From: CAWVSB01 sp046710535
Lineage (GTDB): Bacteria > Pseudomonadota > Gammaproteobacteria > Pseudomonadales > CAWVSB01
Reading direction: 5' to 3'
DNA: 64,000 nucleotides
Assembly: GCA_046710535.1 (NCBI GenBank)
Contig: JBKEHH010000002.1
Location: forward strand, 248,001-312,000
This document shows, piece after piece, positions 62,766 through 64,000 of the stretch. Every line of letters starts with the position of its first letter. The stretch's first letter is position 1. The notes under the pieces are model-generated. The model ran no database searches, was not told the DNA's origin, and worked only from the letters and a program-made list of their open reading frames with translations. The position numbers and the translations under genes were made by a program.

Positions 62766-63302
62766 TTAAAGCATTGTCTTCATCGCGTTATGCATTAAGT
62801 TAAATCCTTCTTCTGTCGCTGCTTTTCTTTTGTCTTTACCTGGTAGTAACCATACCAGTACACCTCTAAATTCTTCATACTGCAGCAGGATGGTTTGGCC
62901 ATTGCCAGTCGGCTTCAGAATAAAATAGTGCTTGCTGTCGTAAATGCCGGGAACGGGGAATCCGTTAACCCAGTGAAATGATTTATTTTTATTCACAGAT
63001 GCAATGACAGGCGTTGTAGTAAATGGCTTGTCAAAGTTTTTGTTGCGTAGAGTAATAGTGATTTCTTGCCCTGACTTTAGCTCACCTTCTGTGGCTATTA
63101 AATAGGGGTTCCAGTTTTTGTATAGCGTAAATTCGGTAAGCACTCGCCATATTTTTGTTGGCGTAGCAGAAATGTTTACTTCTGCTGTTGCAGTGTAAAC
63201 CGGTGGTACCAATTCTGAACCTATAACTACCAAAAACCCATACAGTACAGCAAGACATATGAGCGTTCGTTGAATGAATTTTTTACTCATGCTGCTGTTC
63301 AT
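62766..63302 (-). CDS. SRPBCC-family protein with signal anchor
   Basis: This is a 178-residue protein with an N-terminal hydrophobic helix (about residues 13-30) and a START/SRPBCC-like ligand-binding fold. It shows TATAEVNISATPTKIWRVLTEF (polyketide-cyclase/dehydrase pattern), YKNWNPYL, GQEITITL and YFILKPTGNGQTILLQYEEF. It overlaps the end of the sterol desaturase-family gene by 20 bases. A start at 63290 (second Met) would reduce the overlap. Such domains bind hydrophobic ligands; together the pair may act on a lipid. Confidence 0.8.
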   Translation of the reverse strand: MNSSMSKKFIQRTLICLAVLYGFLVVIGSELVPPVYTATAEVNISATPTKIWRVLTEFTLYKNWNPYLIATEGELKSGQEITITLRNKNFDKPFTTTPVIASVNKNKSFHWVNGFPVPGIYDSKHYFILKPTGNGQTILLQYEEFRGVLVWLLPGKDKRKAATEEGFNLMHNAMKTML

Positions 63303-64000
63303 TTTGCGCTGCTTGCTGGTCTGGTAACTGCTTAAATAATCGTTCCCACAAAAAAGGAACTAGTAATTGTTTACGCCAAGTTTGTGGGTAAACCTCCCCA
63401 TGTGTTCCTAAACCAAACTGTTCTACATTTTGTGGCTCTGTGGGTAAGTAGCGGGTGCCAAAAATTGTGTCCCAAATGATTAGATTATTACCGTAGTTGC
63501 TATTGCTCTGAGAAATAATAGAAGAATGATGCCAGCGGTGTAATTCTGCGGCAGAATAAACCCAGTTTAGCCACCCTAAACGATAACGCGCATTAGCGTG
63601 TTGCCAATTGCCATGTAGACCGGTAAAAATACTCACCAGTACAACTATTTCTGCACTCGCGCCGCATAATGCTAAGGGAATAGCGCTGGCAAGGCCGGCT
63701 AGGCATAAATCTATAAAGTGAAAGCGAGTGGCGTTAAGAAAATATAAGCGTTTTGAACTGTGATGGACCGAGTGAAACCGCCAAGCAATATTCCATTCGT
63801 GGAATAGGCGATGACGCCAATAGGTACCCAATTCGGCAACCGCTAAACCTAGTATTACCTGCAAGCCTAAAGGCCAATTACTGGGCCACGTTACTAATGC
63901 AAAAGATTCACTAGTGCTTGAGACGGCTAAGAAAAACACATAGATTAGTATTACGCGGAGTAAGGTTGCCAACCCGAGAGAGAGTGTTGCATGGGCTATG
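63283..64000 (-). CDS. Sterol desaturase/fatty acid hydroxylase-family membrane protein, 5' end outside window
   Basis: This is a di-iron membrane hydroxylase. The conserved histidine clusters are HRLFHEW, RFHSVHHSS, and HRWHHSS, which together bind the iron pair, set among hydrophobic helices. The family includes sterol C4/C5 and carotenoid or fatty-acid hydroxylases and alkylglycerol monooxygenase relatives. The frame stays open to the window edge with no stop, so the true start lies beyond 64000 and the visible part of 239 codons is incomplete. It is coupled to the SRPBCC gene by overlap. Confidence 0.85.
   Translation of the reverse strand, partial: IAHATLSLGLATLLRVILIYVFFLAVSSTSESFALVTWPSNWPLGLQVILGLAVAELGTYWRHRLFHEWNIAWRFHSVHHSSKRLYFLNATRFHFIDLCLAGLASAIPLALCGASAEIVVLVSIFTGLHGNWQHANARYRLGWLNWVYSAAELHRWHHSSIISQSNSNYGNNLIIWDTIFGTRYLPTEPQNVEQFGLGTHGEVYPQTWRKQLLVPFLWERLFKQLPDQQAAQNEQQHE

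Overview
The window looks like chromosomal DNA of a heterotrophic, probably marine, gammaproteobacterium. The evidence is moderately AT-rich coding sequence, an Entner-Doudoroff operon, a glucosylglycerate module, TonB-dependent uptake and long degradative clusters of the kind common in Cellvibrionales/Spongiibacteraceae-like bacteria. The taxonomic placement is inference from gene content only. There are no rRNA genes, complete tRNA genes or CRISPR arrays that I could find.

Region 1 (1-19.1 kb) is housekeeping. It holds the end of a CPD photolyase, a small two-TM potassium channel, a three-gene membrane operon (AI-2E-type permease, HlyD adaptor, DUF2955), an SDR plus flavin reductase pair, and NADP-type glutamate dehydrogenase. 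Next comes a minus-strand operon that appears to make and recycle the compatible solute glucosylglycerate (synthase, phosphatase, GH13_18 phosphorylase). Divergent from it is zwf-pgl-edd-glk, the upper Entner-Doudoroff route without eda. An acyl-CoA dehydrogenase and a membrane-anchored metallo-beta-lactamase-fold hydrolase follow.

Region 2 (19.1-47.3 kb) is a large accessory catabolic island. It contains a TonB receptor, a FATP-type acyl-CoA synthetase, five GST-fold proteins (four of an unusual long form of about 350-390 residues), two haloalkane dehalogenases of different subfamilies (HLD-I and HLD-II), a third alpha/beta hydrolase, two MDR-type reductases (one DUF2855), SDRs, four DUF1330-like small-fold proteins (two membrane-tethered), two sulfatases, a DJ-1/PfpI protein and two TetR regulators. 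Six promoter-proximal copies of one 17-bp near-palindrome (TGNCA-N7-TGNCA) occur in this island, and by my reading only here. This suggests a single regulon, perhaps run by the TetR protein at 46.7 kb. The substrate is unknown; an organohalogen, a sulfated lipid/terpenoid or both would fit. Several genes carry frameshifts and one has left a decayed paralogue.

Region 3 (47.4-62.5 kb) mixes a working dihydroxy-acid dehydratase (ilvD) with remains of a type I secretion and surface-glycan locus: a broken TolC, a broken acyltransferase and an HlyD with family-length deletions. These stand beside an intact 1291-residue FG-GAP/RTX adhesin-like protein, a TIGR03032 protein and a TPR-GT41 (SPINDLY/OGT-like) glycosyltransferase. 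The region ends in a decayed IS3-family transposase and a tRNA-Ser-like 3' fragment. The sequence around that fragment has a degenerate match near 51.0 kb, so the segment may have been mobile.

Region 4 (62.8-64 kb) holds an SRPBCC protein overlapping a sterol desaturase-family membrane hydroxylase that runs off the window edge.
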